12,464 nt of DNA, from assembly GCA_020059765.1 (NCBI GenBank), contig JAGVBM010000188.1, positions 1 to 12,464 on the forward strand, written 5' to 3'. The notes beneath the pieces are model-generated. The model worked only from the letters and a program-made list of their open reading frames with translations, had not been told where the DNA came from and searched no databases. This DNA is from Bacillota bacterium (GTDB lineage Bacteria > Bacillota > Bacilli > Tumebacillales > Effusibacillaceae). This document shows, one piece after another, positions 1 to 6,846 of the stretch (the stretch's first letter is position 1; every line of letters starts with the position of its first letter). Made by a program: the position numbers and the translations under genes.

Positions 1-63
1 AATCTATCATTTTCTGGCATACGAAACGGAAAACGGTCATAACGTTATAGCAAATGATAGATT
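1..63. repeat. Perfect 12-bp inverted repeat upstream of spoIIB-like gene
   Basis: Bases 1-12 (AATCTATCATTT) and 52-63 (AAATGATAGATT) are exact reverse complements, separated by 39 bases. The right arm ends one base before the ribosome site (65-72) of the gene starting at 81. Inside the spacer, 39-48 (ATAACGTTAT) is a further perfect 10-bp palindrome. The repeat could be a protein-binding dyad or an mRNA stem next to the ribosome site. The left arm is at the window edge, so it may be longer than seen. Confidence 0.7.
17..45 (+). promoter_or_regulatory. Weak sigma-E-like promoter candidate for spoIIB-like gene
   Basis: GCATACG (17-23) and CATAACGT (38-45), 14 bases apart, partly match the sigma-E pattern (GHATATT, 14-15 bases, CATACAHT), with 5 of 7 and 5 of 8 positions. 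The match is weak. In B. subtilis spoIIB is expressed early in sporulation, which argues for another sigma factor. It is listed because it lies entirely inside the 1-63 inverted repeat. Confidence 0.2.
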
Positions 64-80
64 CGGAAGGAGCAAGTCAT

Positions 81-1049
81 ATGGACAAGTCTCGCATGAC
101 TTTCAGATTTCGGCCAACTCGCCAGGAACCGGTTCAAGAGGCGCGGTTTGTTCGCGAAAGCGGCAAAGAGGCCAGGCCTTTCTGGGAAAGTGTCGCCTTG
201 CCGCATCACAAAGAACGGTTTGCGCGACCCTCGTTTCACAGAAAGCAGCGTCCGTATGCAAGAACAGAACCCAAGAGCCGCTCCCCCTTTGGCGGCGGGA
301 CGTGGCTGTGGTCCGCTTTGTTGGCTGCCGTTACGGGAATCGCATTGGGACTTGCCGTTCTGTTTGTCTTTCAAAACGGTGCTTCCGATTTGCACCCGAC
401 CGTTACGACGATGGATCCCAAAACGGCGCCAAGAGCGCAGGACAGCCCTGTCACGCTGCCTGGAGTGCAATTGACCGCCTATCAAGTTGGAGTATACAAA
501 GAACTAGAGCGTGCGAAAAAGGGAGTGGCCGAGTTTGAAAAAATGAGTATTTCCCCTGTTCTGCGCTCTTCCGACGGTTATCAATTGCTGGTTGGCGTTG
601 CCCCGGACAAAACACGGGGTCAATCGATTGCAGATGCGTTAACTCAGGCGCAGATCCATTTTTATGCGAAAGAGTACAAAATTATCGAGCGCAAAGGCAA
701 GCTGCAGGGGATCGCAGGCAAGGATGCGGCTACCTTGGCTAGCGTCCTGACGCAAGCCGTTCAGTTGATGAAAAACGGCATCGAGATCGCTATAGATCCT
801 GCCCGTCAAGAGAAAGTCGGCGATTGGCGGCAAAATGTGCAAACATTTGCCGGTCAGGCTGAGATGGCGCGAAAGATCCTGGAGAAAGCAGGAAAGAAAG
901 GGGAACTGATACGGTTGGACGACATGACGGAACAATTGCGGAATGCGGCTTCTTCCATAGCTTCAGGCAAGGAGTTGTTGATGACGGAACGTCAATTGGT
1001 GCAAGGTATGGTCGATTATGAAGAATTAATCAATAAACTGATCCCTTGA
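81..1049 (+). CDS. spoIIB: SPOR-domain membrane protein, SpoIIB-like
   Basis: Probable sporulation protein of 322 residues that binds septal peptidoglycan; SpoIIB helps the switch from septum formation to engulfment. The protein has a basic, charged N-terminal cytoplasmic part (1-74), one membrane helix (about 75-97) and a SPOR-like domain (about 132-201, beginning with YQVGVYKELERAKKG). The C-terminal part (about 205-322) is helical and of unknown role. This is a type II membrane layout with the SPOR domain outside. Length is close to B. subtilis SpoIIB (about 330). ATG 81 was chosen because GGAAGGAG (65-72) lies 8 bases upstream; a further in-frame start at 54 has no ribosome site. The name rests on the domain layout and on position upstream of maf-radC-mreB, where B. 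subtilis has spoIIB. Sequence similarity alone would only support 'SPOR-domain protein'. Confidence 0.72.
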   Translation: MDKSRMTFRFRPTRQEPVQEARFVRESGKEARPFWESVALPHHKERFARPSFHRKQRPYARTEPKSRSPFGGGTWLWSALLAAVTGIALGLAVLFVFQNGASDLHPTVTTMDPKTAPRAQDSPVTLPGVQLTAYQVGVYKELERAKKGVAEFEKMSISPVLRSSDGYQLLVGVAPDKTRGQSIADALTQAQIHFYAKEYKIIERKGKLQGIAGKDAATLASVLTQAVQLMKNGIEIAIDPARQEKVGDWRQNVQTFAGQAEMARKILEKAGKKGELIRLDDMTEQLRNAASSIASGKELLMTERQLVQGMVDYEELINKLIP

Positions 1050-1066
1050 GAGGCAGTAATCCGTGT

Positions 1067-1096
1067 TTGGACAAGCATTTGGGCGTATGATATGCT
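1067..1096 (+). promoter_or_regulatory. Candidate sigma-A promoter for aspartase gene
   Basis: TTGGAC (1067-1072) is 5 of 6 to the -35 consensus. After 18 bases comes TATGCT (1091-1096), 4 of 6 to the -10 consensus, with the extended TG dinucleotide at 1088-1089. Transcription would start near 1103, giving a leader of about 35 bases before the start codon. No terminator is visible after the spoIIB-like gene, so read-through is also possible. Confidence 0.45.
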
Positions 1097-1111
1097 GAAT
1101 TTGACCAAATG
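1076..1111. repeat. 7-bp inverted repeat bracketing the aspartase -10 element
   Basis: CATTTGG (1076-1082) and CCAAATG (1105-1111) are exact reverse complements, 22 bases apart. One arm lies between the -35 and -10 elements and the other just after the expected transcription start. This is the geometry of a repressor operator, but the arms are short and chance is possible. A second nested pair, AGCAT (1074-1078) and ATGCT (1092-1096), overlaps the first arm and the -10 element. Confidence 0.4.
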
Positions 1112-1137
1112 TTGGAGGGGAAAAGGGGTCGTTGCAG

Positions 1138-2559
1138 ATGGAGAACATGCGGATTGAAAAAGACCTGCTCGGAATGAAAGAAGTACCGATAGACGCGTAC
1201 TATGGAATCCAGACACTGCGGGCGGTGGAGAACTTTCCGATTACGGGCATTCCGCCGCACAAAGAATTGATACGGGGATTGGCAGCCGTCAAAAAAGCGG
1301 CGGCGATGGCAAACCGGGACATAGGCGTGTTGCGTCCGGAAATTGCGGAGGCGATCACCCGGGCTGCTGATGAAATCCTTGCAGGCAAGCTGCTTGATCA
1401 GTTTATTGTCGATTCGATCCAGGGCGGCGCCGGTACTTCCATCAATATGAACGCCAATGAAGTGATTGCCAATCGCGCGATTGAACTGATGGGCGGTCAG
1501 AAAGGCGACTATGTCAAATGTTCGCCGAATACGCATGTCAACATGGCACAGTCAACAAACGACGCATTTCCGACTGCAATTCGAATCGCGGCCCTCAACC
1601 TGGCCAACGGGGTGCTGGAAACGTTGGGCGAATTGAAAAACGCTCTTGAAACGAAAGAGAAACAGTTCGACCAAGTGATCAAAATGGGCCGTACACACCT
1701 GCAGGACGCAGTTCCGATCCGGATGGGTCAGGAGTTCGGCGCCTATGCGCGCGTGATGGGACGGGATCTTGTACGAATTCGGAGGTCGCTGGACAATCTG
1801 CGGGAGATCAACATGGGCGCTACAGCCGTTGGAACCGGATTAAATGCCATGCCGGAATACATAACGAAGGTCACTGAATTTCTGCGGCAGATGACAGGAC
1901 TCGATTTGCAGAGGGCCGCAGATTTGGTGGATGCGACACAAAATACGGATGCCTACACGGAAGTGTCGGCGGCGCTGAAAATCTGTGCGATCAATTTGTC
2001 GAAGATTGCCAACGACATCCGGTTGATGGGATCGGGACCACGCACCGGCTTGGGTGAACTGAAACTTCCACCGCGGCAGCCGGGGTCTTCCATCATGCCG
2101 GGGAAAGTGAATCCGGTTATGGCGGAAGTGATCAATCAAATCGCCTTTCAGATCCAAGGGAATGATCAAACGATCGGCTTGGCATCGGAAGCGGGTCAAC
2201 TGGAACTGAACGTCATGGAACCGGTGCTGGTGTTCAACCTGCTGCAATCCTTGTCGATTCTGCAAAATGGAGTGCGTGTCTTCATCACCAACCTGATTGA
2301 CGGGTTGGAGGCCAATGTGGAACGCTGCAAACTCCTGGTTGAGCAAAGTGTGGGGATCGTCACGGCCATCAATCCCCATGTGGGTTATGAAACCGCATCT
2401 ATGATTGCCAAGGAAGCGATTACTACCGGCCGATCCGTCAGGGAAATTTGTTTGGAGCGAGGCATTTTGACGGCAGAGGAACTGGATGTGATCCTGAATC
2501 CCCTGGAAATGACCACGCCGGGAATTGCTGGCGCCCATTTGCTGTTTGGAAGAAAGTAA
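1138..2559 (+). CDS. aspA: Aspartate ammonia-lyase (aspartase)
   Basis: Cytoplasmic enzyme of 473 residues that reversibly removes ammonia from L-aspartate to give fumarate, linking amino-acid catabolism to the TCA cycle; the family is a homotetramer. The fumarase/aspartase signature GSSIMPGKVNP is at 316-326, within the mobile loop that carries the catalytic serine. Substrate-binding segments SPNTHVNMAQSTND (about 129-142) and GRTHLQDAVP (about 184-193) are intact. The sequence follows B. subtilis AnsB closely from memory, including the start RIEKDLLG and the end MTTPGIAG. ATG 1138 was chosen because AAAAGGGG (1121-1128) sits 9 bases upstream. TTG 1132, 13 bases from GGAGG (1114-1118), is a real alternative adding two residues. 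The gene is not part of this cluster in B. subtilis, where ansB lies with ansA. Fumarase and argininosuccinate lyase are excluded by the aspartase-type residues around the signature. Confidence 0.95.
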   Translation: MENMRIEKDLLGMKEVPIDAYYGIQTLRAVENFPITGIPPHKELIRGLAAVKKAAAMANRDIGVLRPEIAEAITRAADEILAGKLLDQFIVDSIQGGAGTSINMNANEVIANRAIELMGGQKGDYVKCSPNTHVNMAQSTNDAFPTAIRIAALNLANGVLETLGELKNALETKEKQFDQVIKMGRTHLQDAVPIRMGQEFGAYARVMGRDLVRIRRSLDNLREINMGATAVGTGLNAMPEYITKVTEFLRQMTGLDLQRAADLVDATQNTDAYTEVSAALKICAINLSKIANDIRLMGSGPRTGLGELKLPPRQPGSSIMPGKVNPVMAEVINQIAFQIQGNDQTIGLASEAGQLELNVMEPVLVFNLLQSLSILQNGVRVFITNLIDGLEANVERCKLLVEQSVGIVTAINPHVGYETASMIAKEAITTGRSVREICLERGILTAEELDVILNPLEMTTPGIAGAHLLFGRK

Positions 2560-2604
2560 CTCTGTACGGCCGTTCCTGTCAGTCAGCGCCATGTTTTCCA
2601 TTTG

Positions 2605-3984
2605 TCAGTTTTCCCGCCACGGCTCCAATGCCAGGACGGCCAGTTCCAATTTGTTCAGTTCCAGACAGAAGTTGTCGGTCATATCAAATAACACCGGAGC
2701 TCGCACAGACACAAAATGCTGCAACGGACTGTCGTCCCGGAACCAATCCCGCCGATCGGGGACTTGAAAGGTCTGATCTTGCCAAGCGTCTTCCAATCTC
2801 GGGCTGTAAAAAGGAGGGGCGCCCGATTGCAAGCGGCAGGCCACCAGCCTCTCCTGTCGATATCGGGGGAAGACGCCGGCTGCGCCAGATCCTTGGCTGG
2901 TCGATTCCTGCCGAGACGGCAAAAAAGCTGTGAACAGATCCGGCCAATAATCGGCTCTCGATCCGGTGTGGGGAACCCTTTTTGCAAATTCCAGCGCCGT
3001 TTGGTGCACTTGCGGGATTCCGAAGAGAATGGCATATAACTGTTTGCCGAATTGAATCCGTTCATTCAGATCGGAAAAGTTCTCAAGATGGATTCCCGCC
3101 AGGCGCGTCCTGTTGGATCTGTCCTGTCGAGACTCACCGGGTGAAATCTTGCCTTTCCGGAATTCACCTTCGCGGGATTCTGCCCGATAAGGGAAGAACA
3201 CTTGGGTCAGTTGAAACAAGCTTTGCATTTTGAACTGCAGGGTGTTCAGAACATGTTGTTTATAGGGAAAGTTTTGTACGACTCGACCTTCGATATAATT
3301 CTGTTCATTGACGATCAATGCCAGGGTAAGCATCGCGGGATCTTTTCGCAGCCAAAAATCATCCCAAAAGGGTTTCATAAAGTTCGATACGAAAAATTCC
3401 GGCAACAGTTTGGATAAATTGGTATTCCGCTGCATGGACTCTTCATAAAGCAGCAGCTGTGGATACGCATCCTGAAAGATCAAGCTGTTGCATCGTTCCA
3501 AAAACAGAAAAAACTCGGTTCGTTCCCGATCTCCCATCAATCGGGAAAGCAGTTCTCCTTTCAGATCGGTCATGTTCCAACCGCCGTTGCGGGATACCAT
3601 ATGTGCCAAGAAAGCCCAATGCAATTCCGGATGGCGGAAATAGATTTGACGATAGGCTTCGGTACGCGTCACGTTATTTTGATTGGCGACTATTGTCTGT
3701 TCATGAATGGACCTTACAATGTCCTGTTCTTGCGGTGACAGAGAGGGTCTGTGTACAGGGGAACCATGCAAACCGGCCAATAGCCGGGTGTGAATCGAAG
3801 CCATGGCGGCTTTCGGAATCTTGATGGAATGGCGCTGCACGCCCCTGGAGAAACGAATTTGCATGCTCTGCAAGCGGCTTAGGATGTTCTGTGCCAGATG
3901 GGCTGGCAGATGACAGAGATTGTTGCGAATGGCGGTAAGCGTTCGGATGATGGATGCAATCAAGTTTCGATCTCGTGTCTGCAC
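2605..3984 (-). CDS. DUF2515 (YppC-like) family protein
   Basis: Protein of 459 residues and unknown function, resembling B. subtilis YppC (DUF2515). The recognisable block is SRNGGWNMTDL (131-141), followed by a region rich in aromatic residues and leucine (RTEFFLFLERCNSLIFQDAY). A later part contains TGSRADYWPDLF, and the block YSPRLEDAW lies near the C-terminus. No signal peptide or clear membrane helix was seen. GTG 3984 was chosen because AGAGAGG lies 7 bases upstream on the minus strand and because the best promoter (4029-4057) would start transcription near 4022. In-frame starts at 4050, 4047 and 4044 lie upstream of that point and have no ribosome site. The gene is convergent with aspA (45-base gap, no hairpin seen) and divergent from the DUF4321-maf run. 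The family assignment is from memory of the conserved block. Confidence 0.75.
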   Translation of the reverse strand: MQTRDRNLIASIIRTLTAIRNNLCHLPAHLAQNILSRLQSMQIRFSRGVQRHSIKIPKAAMASIHTRLLAGLHGSPVHRPSLSPQEQDIVRSIHEQTIVANQNNVTRTEAYRQIYFRHPELHWAFLAHMVSRNGGWNMTDLKGELLSRLMGDRERTEFFLFLERCNSLIFQDAYPQLLLYEESMQRNTNLSKLLPEFFVSNFMKPFWDDFWLRKDPAMLTLALIVNEQNYIEGRVVQNFPYKQHVLNTLQFKMQSLFQLTQVFFPYRAESREGEFRKGKISPGESRQDRSNRTRLAGIHLENFSDLNERIQFGKQLYAILFGIPQVHQTALEFAKRVPHTGSRADYWPDLFTAFLPSRQESTSQGSGAAGVFPRYRQERLVACRLQSGAPPFYSPRLEDAWQDQTFQVPDRRDWFRDDSPLQHFVSVRAPVLFDMTDNFCLELNKLELAVLALEPWREN

Positions 3985-4014
3985 GTTGCTACCTCTCTTT
4001 ACCGGACAGTCTTT

Positions 4015-4078
4015 GCATGGAAACGAGGATAGTATGTGCTTCACCATCAATTCTCAAAAGAAGAAATCATTTCCATGC
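4015..4078. repeat. 9-bp inverted repeat bracketing the DUF2515 promoter
   Basis: GCATGGAAA (4015-4023) and TTTCCATGC (4070-4078) are exact reverse complements, 46 bases apart. The candidate minus-strand promoter (4029-4057) lies wholly inside. The left arm covers the expected minus-strand transcription start near 4022. On the plus strand the right arm is followed by nine T (4081-4089), but the large loop makes a terminator unlikely. A protein-binding dyad is the simpler reading. Confidence 0.5.
4029..4057 (-). promoter_or_regulatory. Candidate sigma-A promoter for the DUF2515 gene
   Basis: Read on the minus strand, TTGAGA (4057 down to 4052) is 5 of 6 to the -35 consensus. After 17 bases, TACTAT (4034 down to 4029) is 4 of 6 to the -10 consensus. 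Transcription would begin near 4022, about 38 bases before the GTG start at 3984. Confidence 0.45.
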
Positions 4079-4093
4079 GATTTTTTTTTGTAT

Positions 4094-4107
4094 TCGGCAG
4101 GAGCCGA
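4094..4107. other. Short GC hairpin in the divergent control region
   Basis: TCGGC (4094-4098) and GCCGA (4103-4107) form a 5-bp stem with loop AGGA. It is followed on the plus strand by a T-rich stretch (4109-4117) and preceded by nine T (4081-4089). The stem is too short to call a terminator with confidence. It lies between the DUF2515 promoter and the Spo0A-box match and could insulate the two divergent units. Confidence 0.3.
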
Positions 4108-4114
4108 CTTTTCT

Positions 4115-4123
4115 TTTGTCGAA
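4115..4123 (+). promoter_or_regulatory. Perfect match to a Spo0A box
   Basis: TTTGTCGAA at 4115-4123 fits the B. subtilis Spo0A-box pattern TTTGTCRAA at every position. It lies in the intergenic control region, about 60 bases before the DUF4321 start and about 60 bases behind the -35 of the divergent DUF2515 promoter. A role for Spo0A~P at either gene is inference; a 9-base match can arise by chance, and one such match also occurs inside minD. No confident sigma-A promoter for the DUF4321-maf run could be picked out between 4058 and 4181. Confidence 0.4.
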
Positions 4124-4181
4124 ATTAAATCAAGATTATCCGGTTGAAAAGTGGACATGTATGTGCAAAGGGGGTATGATT

Positions 4182-4436
4182 ATGGCAAGATCATCCTCCA
4201 GTGGCTGGAGACTGATGTTGATTCTGCTTGTCGGTCTCACGATCGGAACGATTGCCGGCGATTTGCTTGGAAATGCGTTCCAACAGCTGGCTTGGCTGGC
4301 TCGCGCGAAATTTATCAGTTGGAATCCGGCGGGAGATTTTGCGATTGTCAAATATAATCTCAGTTTGCAGGTCAAACTAAATTTGGCAAGCCTGATCGGT
4401 CTGGGTTTCGCTTACTGGATTTCAAAAAAATTGTAG
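4182..4436 (+). CDS. DUF4321 small membrane protein
   Basis: Protein of 84 residues and unknown function. Two membrane helices are visible, about 10-31 (WRLMLILLVGLTIGTIAGDL) and about 66-81 (LNLASLIGLGFAYWI). The segment between them contains a short hydrophobic stretch and FAIVKYNLSLQVKLN, typical of DUF4321. Such genes often sit directly upstream of maf in Firmicutes. ATG 4182 was chosen because AAAGGGGG (4167-4174) lies 7 bases upstream; the in-frame ATG at 4176 is only one base from that site. The stop codon directly abuts the earliest possible maf start, so translation is probably coupled. Confidence 0.75.
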   Translation: MARSSSSGWRLMLILLVGLTIGTIAGDLLGNAFQQLAWLARAKFISWNPAGDFAIVKYNLSLQVKLNLASLIGLGFAYWISKKL

Positions 4437-4445
4437 GTGATACGC

Positions 4446-5048
4446 GTGAGAAAACTGGTTCTTGCGTCGGGTTCGCCGCGAAGGCGTGAACTTTTGTCAG
4501 GATTGGGGCTTTCCTTCGAAGTGATTGTACCGGATGCAAACGAAACAGTGGAAGGAAACGTGTCTCCTGCAGAAATGGTTCGAACCCTGGCGTACAGAAA
4601 GGCTGCGGAGGTTTCGAACTCTTTACAAGATGGCATTGTGATTGGAGCGGACACCATTGTGGTGCTCGATGGACAAGTTTTAGGAAAACCCGTTGATCAA
4701 CAAGATGCCATCCGCATGTTGCGCCATTTGCAAGGACGCATACATACCGTTTATTCGGGAGTTGCCGTGATAGACGCGGCCTCCGGAAAGCATCGTGTCG
4801 ATTACCGGGAAACCCGTGTCCATATGCGTCATTTGAGCGATAATGAAATCGAGGCATATGTGAGGACGGAGGAACCGATGGACAAGGCGGGTTCCTACGC
4901 GATTCAGGGGATCGGTTCGACGATTGTTCATTCCATTGAAGGCGATTATTTTACTGTTGTTGGTCTTCCCATGGAACTGCTCGCTTCGCTGTTGACTTCA
5001 TTTGACGTTCATGTGCTGAAGCCGACAGAAACGATCAGAGGTGGATGA
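4446..5048 (+). CDS. maf: Maf family nucleotide pyrophosphatase
   Basis: Cytoplasmic house-cleaning enzyme of 200 residues that hydrolyses non-canonical or modified nucleoside triphosphates (dTTP/UTP-type Maf family) to monophosphates. It is also linked to inhibition of septation in B. subtilis. The N-terminal family motif ASGSPRR is at 7-13. The motif GADTIVVLDGQVLGKP is at about 67-82, with Asp69 as the likely catalytic base and Lys81 in the substrate site. VYSGVAVI and AGSYAIQG follow as expected, and length is normal. GTG 4446 is preferred because AGGTGAT (4435-4441) precedes it by 4 bases and the product starts MRKLVLAS like other Maf proteins. GTG 4437, directly after the DUF4321 stop, is a coupled alternative adding three residues. 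It overlaps the earliest radC start. Confidence 0.93.
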   Translation: MRKLVLASGSPRRRELLSGLGLSFEVIVPDANETVEGNVSPAEMVRTLAYRKAAEVSNSLQDGIVIGADTIVVLDGQVLGKPVDQQDAIRMLRHLQGRIHTVYSGVAVIDAASGKHRVDYRETRVHMRHLSDNEIEAYVRTEEPMDKAGSYAIQGIGSTIVHSIEGDYFTVVGLPMELLASLLTSFDVHVLKPTETIRGG

Positions 5049-5049
5049 T

Positions 5050-5748
5050 TTGACAAGTGACGGGAGAACGCGCGTGCTGGTTCGGGATGTTCCTCCGGAA
5101 GACAGGCCGCGGGAGCGATTGATGCGCATGGGCAGCGACAGCTTGAGCAATGCGGAGTTGTTGGCGATTTTGCTGCGAACAGGCTCGAGCGGACAATCGG
5201 TCATTGGACTGGCAGAACATTTGCTCGCCCGATTCGGCGGGCTCCGTTCGTTAATGGAAGCCGATATACAAGAGTTGGTCGCAATTCCGGGCATGGGTCC
5301 GGCAAAAGCCGTCCAACTCCAAGCGGCGATCGAAGTGGGAAGAAGGATTGCTCGTCTGTCCCGGGAACCGGCTGCGACGATTCGAAGTCCCCAGGATGTG
5401 GCGGATCTCTTGATGGATCGTCTTCGCTTTGAAAAGAAAGAACATTTTATCGTCATTCATCTGGATACGAAAAATCAGGTGATTGGGGAAGAAGTTGCTT
5501 CCATCGGATCTCTGGATTCCTCGATTGTTCATCCTCGGGAAATATTTAAGTCTGCACTCAAGAAAAGTTCTGCTTCAATTATCTGCGTCCATAACCATCC
5601 CAGCGGCGACCCGACTCCCAGCCGCGAAGATATTCTGGTAACAAAGCGATTGTTTGAAGTCGGCCAACTCATGGGAATTGAAGTGTTGGATCACGTGATT
5701 ATCGGTGAACATCGCTTTACAAGCTTGAAAGAAAAGGGCCTGTTTTAG
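5050..5748 (+). CDS. radC: RadC family JAB-domain protein
   Basis: RadC/YsxA family protein of 232 residues. Despite its name, a DNA-repair role is not established and its biochemical activity is unknown. An N-terminal helical UPF0758 part contains RPRERLMRMG and a helix-hairpin-helix (IPGMGPAKA, 79-87). The C-terminal JAB/MPN+ metalloprotease-like domain keeps the metal-binding set His181, His183 and Asp194 in HNHPSGDPTPSRED, so the site looks intact. TTG 5050 was chosen because GAGGTG (5038-5043) lies 6 bases upstream. GTG 5041, which overlaps the end of maf by 8 bases, is possible by coupling but has no ribosome site. The place between maf and mreB is the usual one in Firmicutes. Confidence 0.93.
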   Translation: MTSDGRTRVLVRDVPPEDRPRERLMRMGSDSLSNAELLAILLRTGSSGQSVIGLAEHLLARFGGLRSLMEADIQELVAIPGMGPAKAVQLQAAIEVGRRIARLSREPAATIRSPQDVADLLMDRLRFEKKEHFIVIHLDTKNQVIGEEVASIGSLDSSIVHPREIFKSALKKSSASIICVHNHPSGDPTPSREDILVTKRLFEVGQLMGIEVLDHVIIGEHRFTSLKEKGLF

Positions 5749-5787
5749 TCATAGTCCTAGCAAACGTCTTGGAAGGAGCATTTTCAT

Positions 5788-6822
5788 ATGTTTAACAATC
5801 GTGATATGGGGATTGACTTGGGAACAGCCAATACGCTGGTCTATGTAAAAGGTAAGGGAATCATTGTCCGCGAACCCTCTGTCGTCGCAATTCGCACGGA
5901 TACCGGCGCCATCGAAGCGGTCGGCGAACAAGCGAAATTGATGATCGGTCGTACCCCTGGCAATATTGTCGCGCGCCGTCCGATGAAAGACGGTGTGATT
6001 GCAGACTTTGACACCACAGCGATCATGCTGCGCCATTTCATCCGGCAGGCGCTGAAGAAAAAATCGATATTCTCAGGCCGTCCGCGCGTCATGGTGTGCG
6101 TTCCGTCCGGCATTACGGCTGTTGAGAAACGTGCGGTGGAAGATGCAACCCTGCAAGCCGGCGCCCGGGAAGCCCATACGATAGAAGAACCGATGGCCGC
6201 AGCCATCGGTGCGGGATTGCCGGTGGGAGAGCCGACCGGCTCTATGGTGGTTGACATTGGCGGCGGAACGACGGAAGTGGCGATTATTTCGTTGGGCGGA
6301 ATCGTGACGAGCCGTTCGATCCGTGTGGCAGGGGATGAGATGGACGAAGCGATCATCCAGTACATCAAGAAAGCGTATAATCTGATGATAGGCGAACGGA
6401 CAGCGGAAGATCTGAAACTGAGCATCGGTTCCGCCATGCCTTCCGACCGGAAAGAAACGGCCGAAATTCGCGGGCGTGACCTGGTGACGGGACTGCCGAA
6501 AACACTGACAATCTCTGCGGAGGAGATCGCCAAAGCATTGACGGATACGGTCAATGCGATTATCGATGCGGTGAAAATCACCTTGGAGAAGTCTCCTCCC
6601 GAATTGGCGGCCGATATTATGGACCGAGGAATCGTTTTGACCGGTGGCGGCGCGTTGCTGCGCAATTTGGATCGCCTGTTGGCACGGGAAACGGGAATGC
6701 CGGTGCTGGTGGCAGAAAACCCGTTGGATTGTGTGGCAATCGGTACCGGGAAAGCTCTCGATCTGATTCATTTGTTCAGGAGCCGGGGCGGTTTTGCGGG
6801 AAAGAAGAGATCATCACGCTAA
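5788..6822 (+). CDS. mreB: Rod shape-determining protein MreB
   Basis: Bacterial actin of 344 residues that forms membrane-bound filaments and directs the wall elongation machinery. The actin/Hsp70 ATP-binding motifs are intact: phosphate-1 loop DLGTANT (10-16), phosphate-2 loop DIGGGTT (156-162) and adenosine motif TGGGA (285-289). Slightly longer than B. subtilis MreB (337). The C-terminus is extended and basic (SRGGFAGKKRSSR). ATG 5788 follows GGAAGGAG (5771-5778) by 9 bases; the spoIIB-like gene has nearly the same initiation region. There is no hairpin between radC and mreB (39 bases), so it is probably cotranscribed, and 24 bases separate it from mreC. MreBH or Mbl are less likely given the mreCD context. 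Confidence 0.97.
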   Translation: MFNNRDMGIDLGTANTLVYVKGKGIIVREPSVVAIRTDTGAIEAVGEQAKLMIGRTPGNIVARRPMKDGVIADFDTTAIMLRHFIRQALKKKSIFSGRPRVMVCVPSGITAVEKRAVEDATLQAGAREAHTIEEPMAAAIGAGLPVGEPTGSMVVDIGGGTTEVAIISLGGIVTSRSIRVAGDEMDEAIIQYIKKAYNLMIGERTAEDLKLSIGSAMPSDRKETAEIRGRDLVTGLPKTLTISAEEIAKALTDTVNAIIDAVKITLEKSPPELAADIMDRGIVLTGGGALLRNLDRLLARETGMPVLVAENPLDCVAIGTGKALDLIHLFRSRGGFAGKKRSSR

Positions 6823-6846
6823 CCAAGAAAAGGATGTGGGTTACGG

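Noticed and set aside
1840..2601. 253-codon minus-strand open frame opposite aspA
   Set aside because: The product is a His/Gln/Arg-rich low-information mirror of the aspartase reading frame, with no family resemblance.
2560..2604. Bidirectional terminator between convergent aspA and the DUF2515 gene
   Set aside because: No stem longer than a few bases and no T-run was found in this 45-base gap.
2448..2933. Plus-strand open frames running opposite the DUF2515 gene
   Set aside because: They are antisense to a gene with recognisable conserved blocks and show no domain or ribosome site of their own.
3985..4050. N-terminal extension of the DUF2515 protein (starts at 4050, 4047 or 4044, with a C-x-x-C pair)
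   Set aside because: There is no ribosome site before these starts. The best promoter would begin transcription inside this stretch, while GTG 3984 has a good ribosome site.
4015..4089. Plus-strand terminator formed by GCATGGAAA/TTTCCATGC and nine T
   Set aside because: The 46-base loop is too large for an efficient terminator, and there is no plus-strand gene upstream to terminate.
5841..6665. 274-codon minus-strand open frame opposite mreB
   Set aside because: It lies wholly within mreB, has no recognisable domain, is rich in Ser/Pro/Ile as mirror frames are, and is explained by mreB codon bias.
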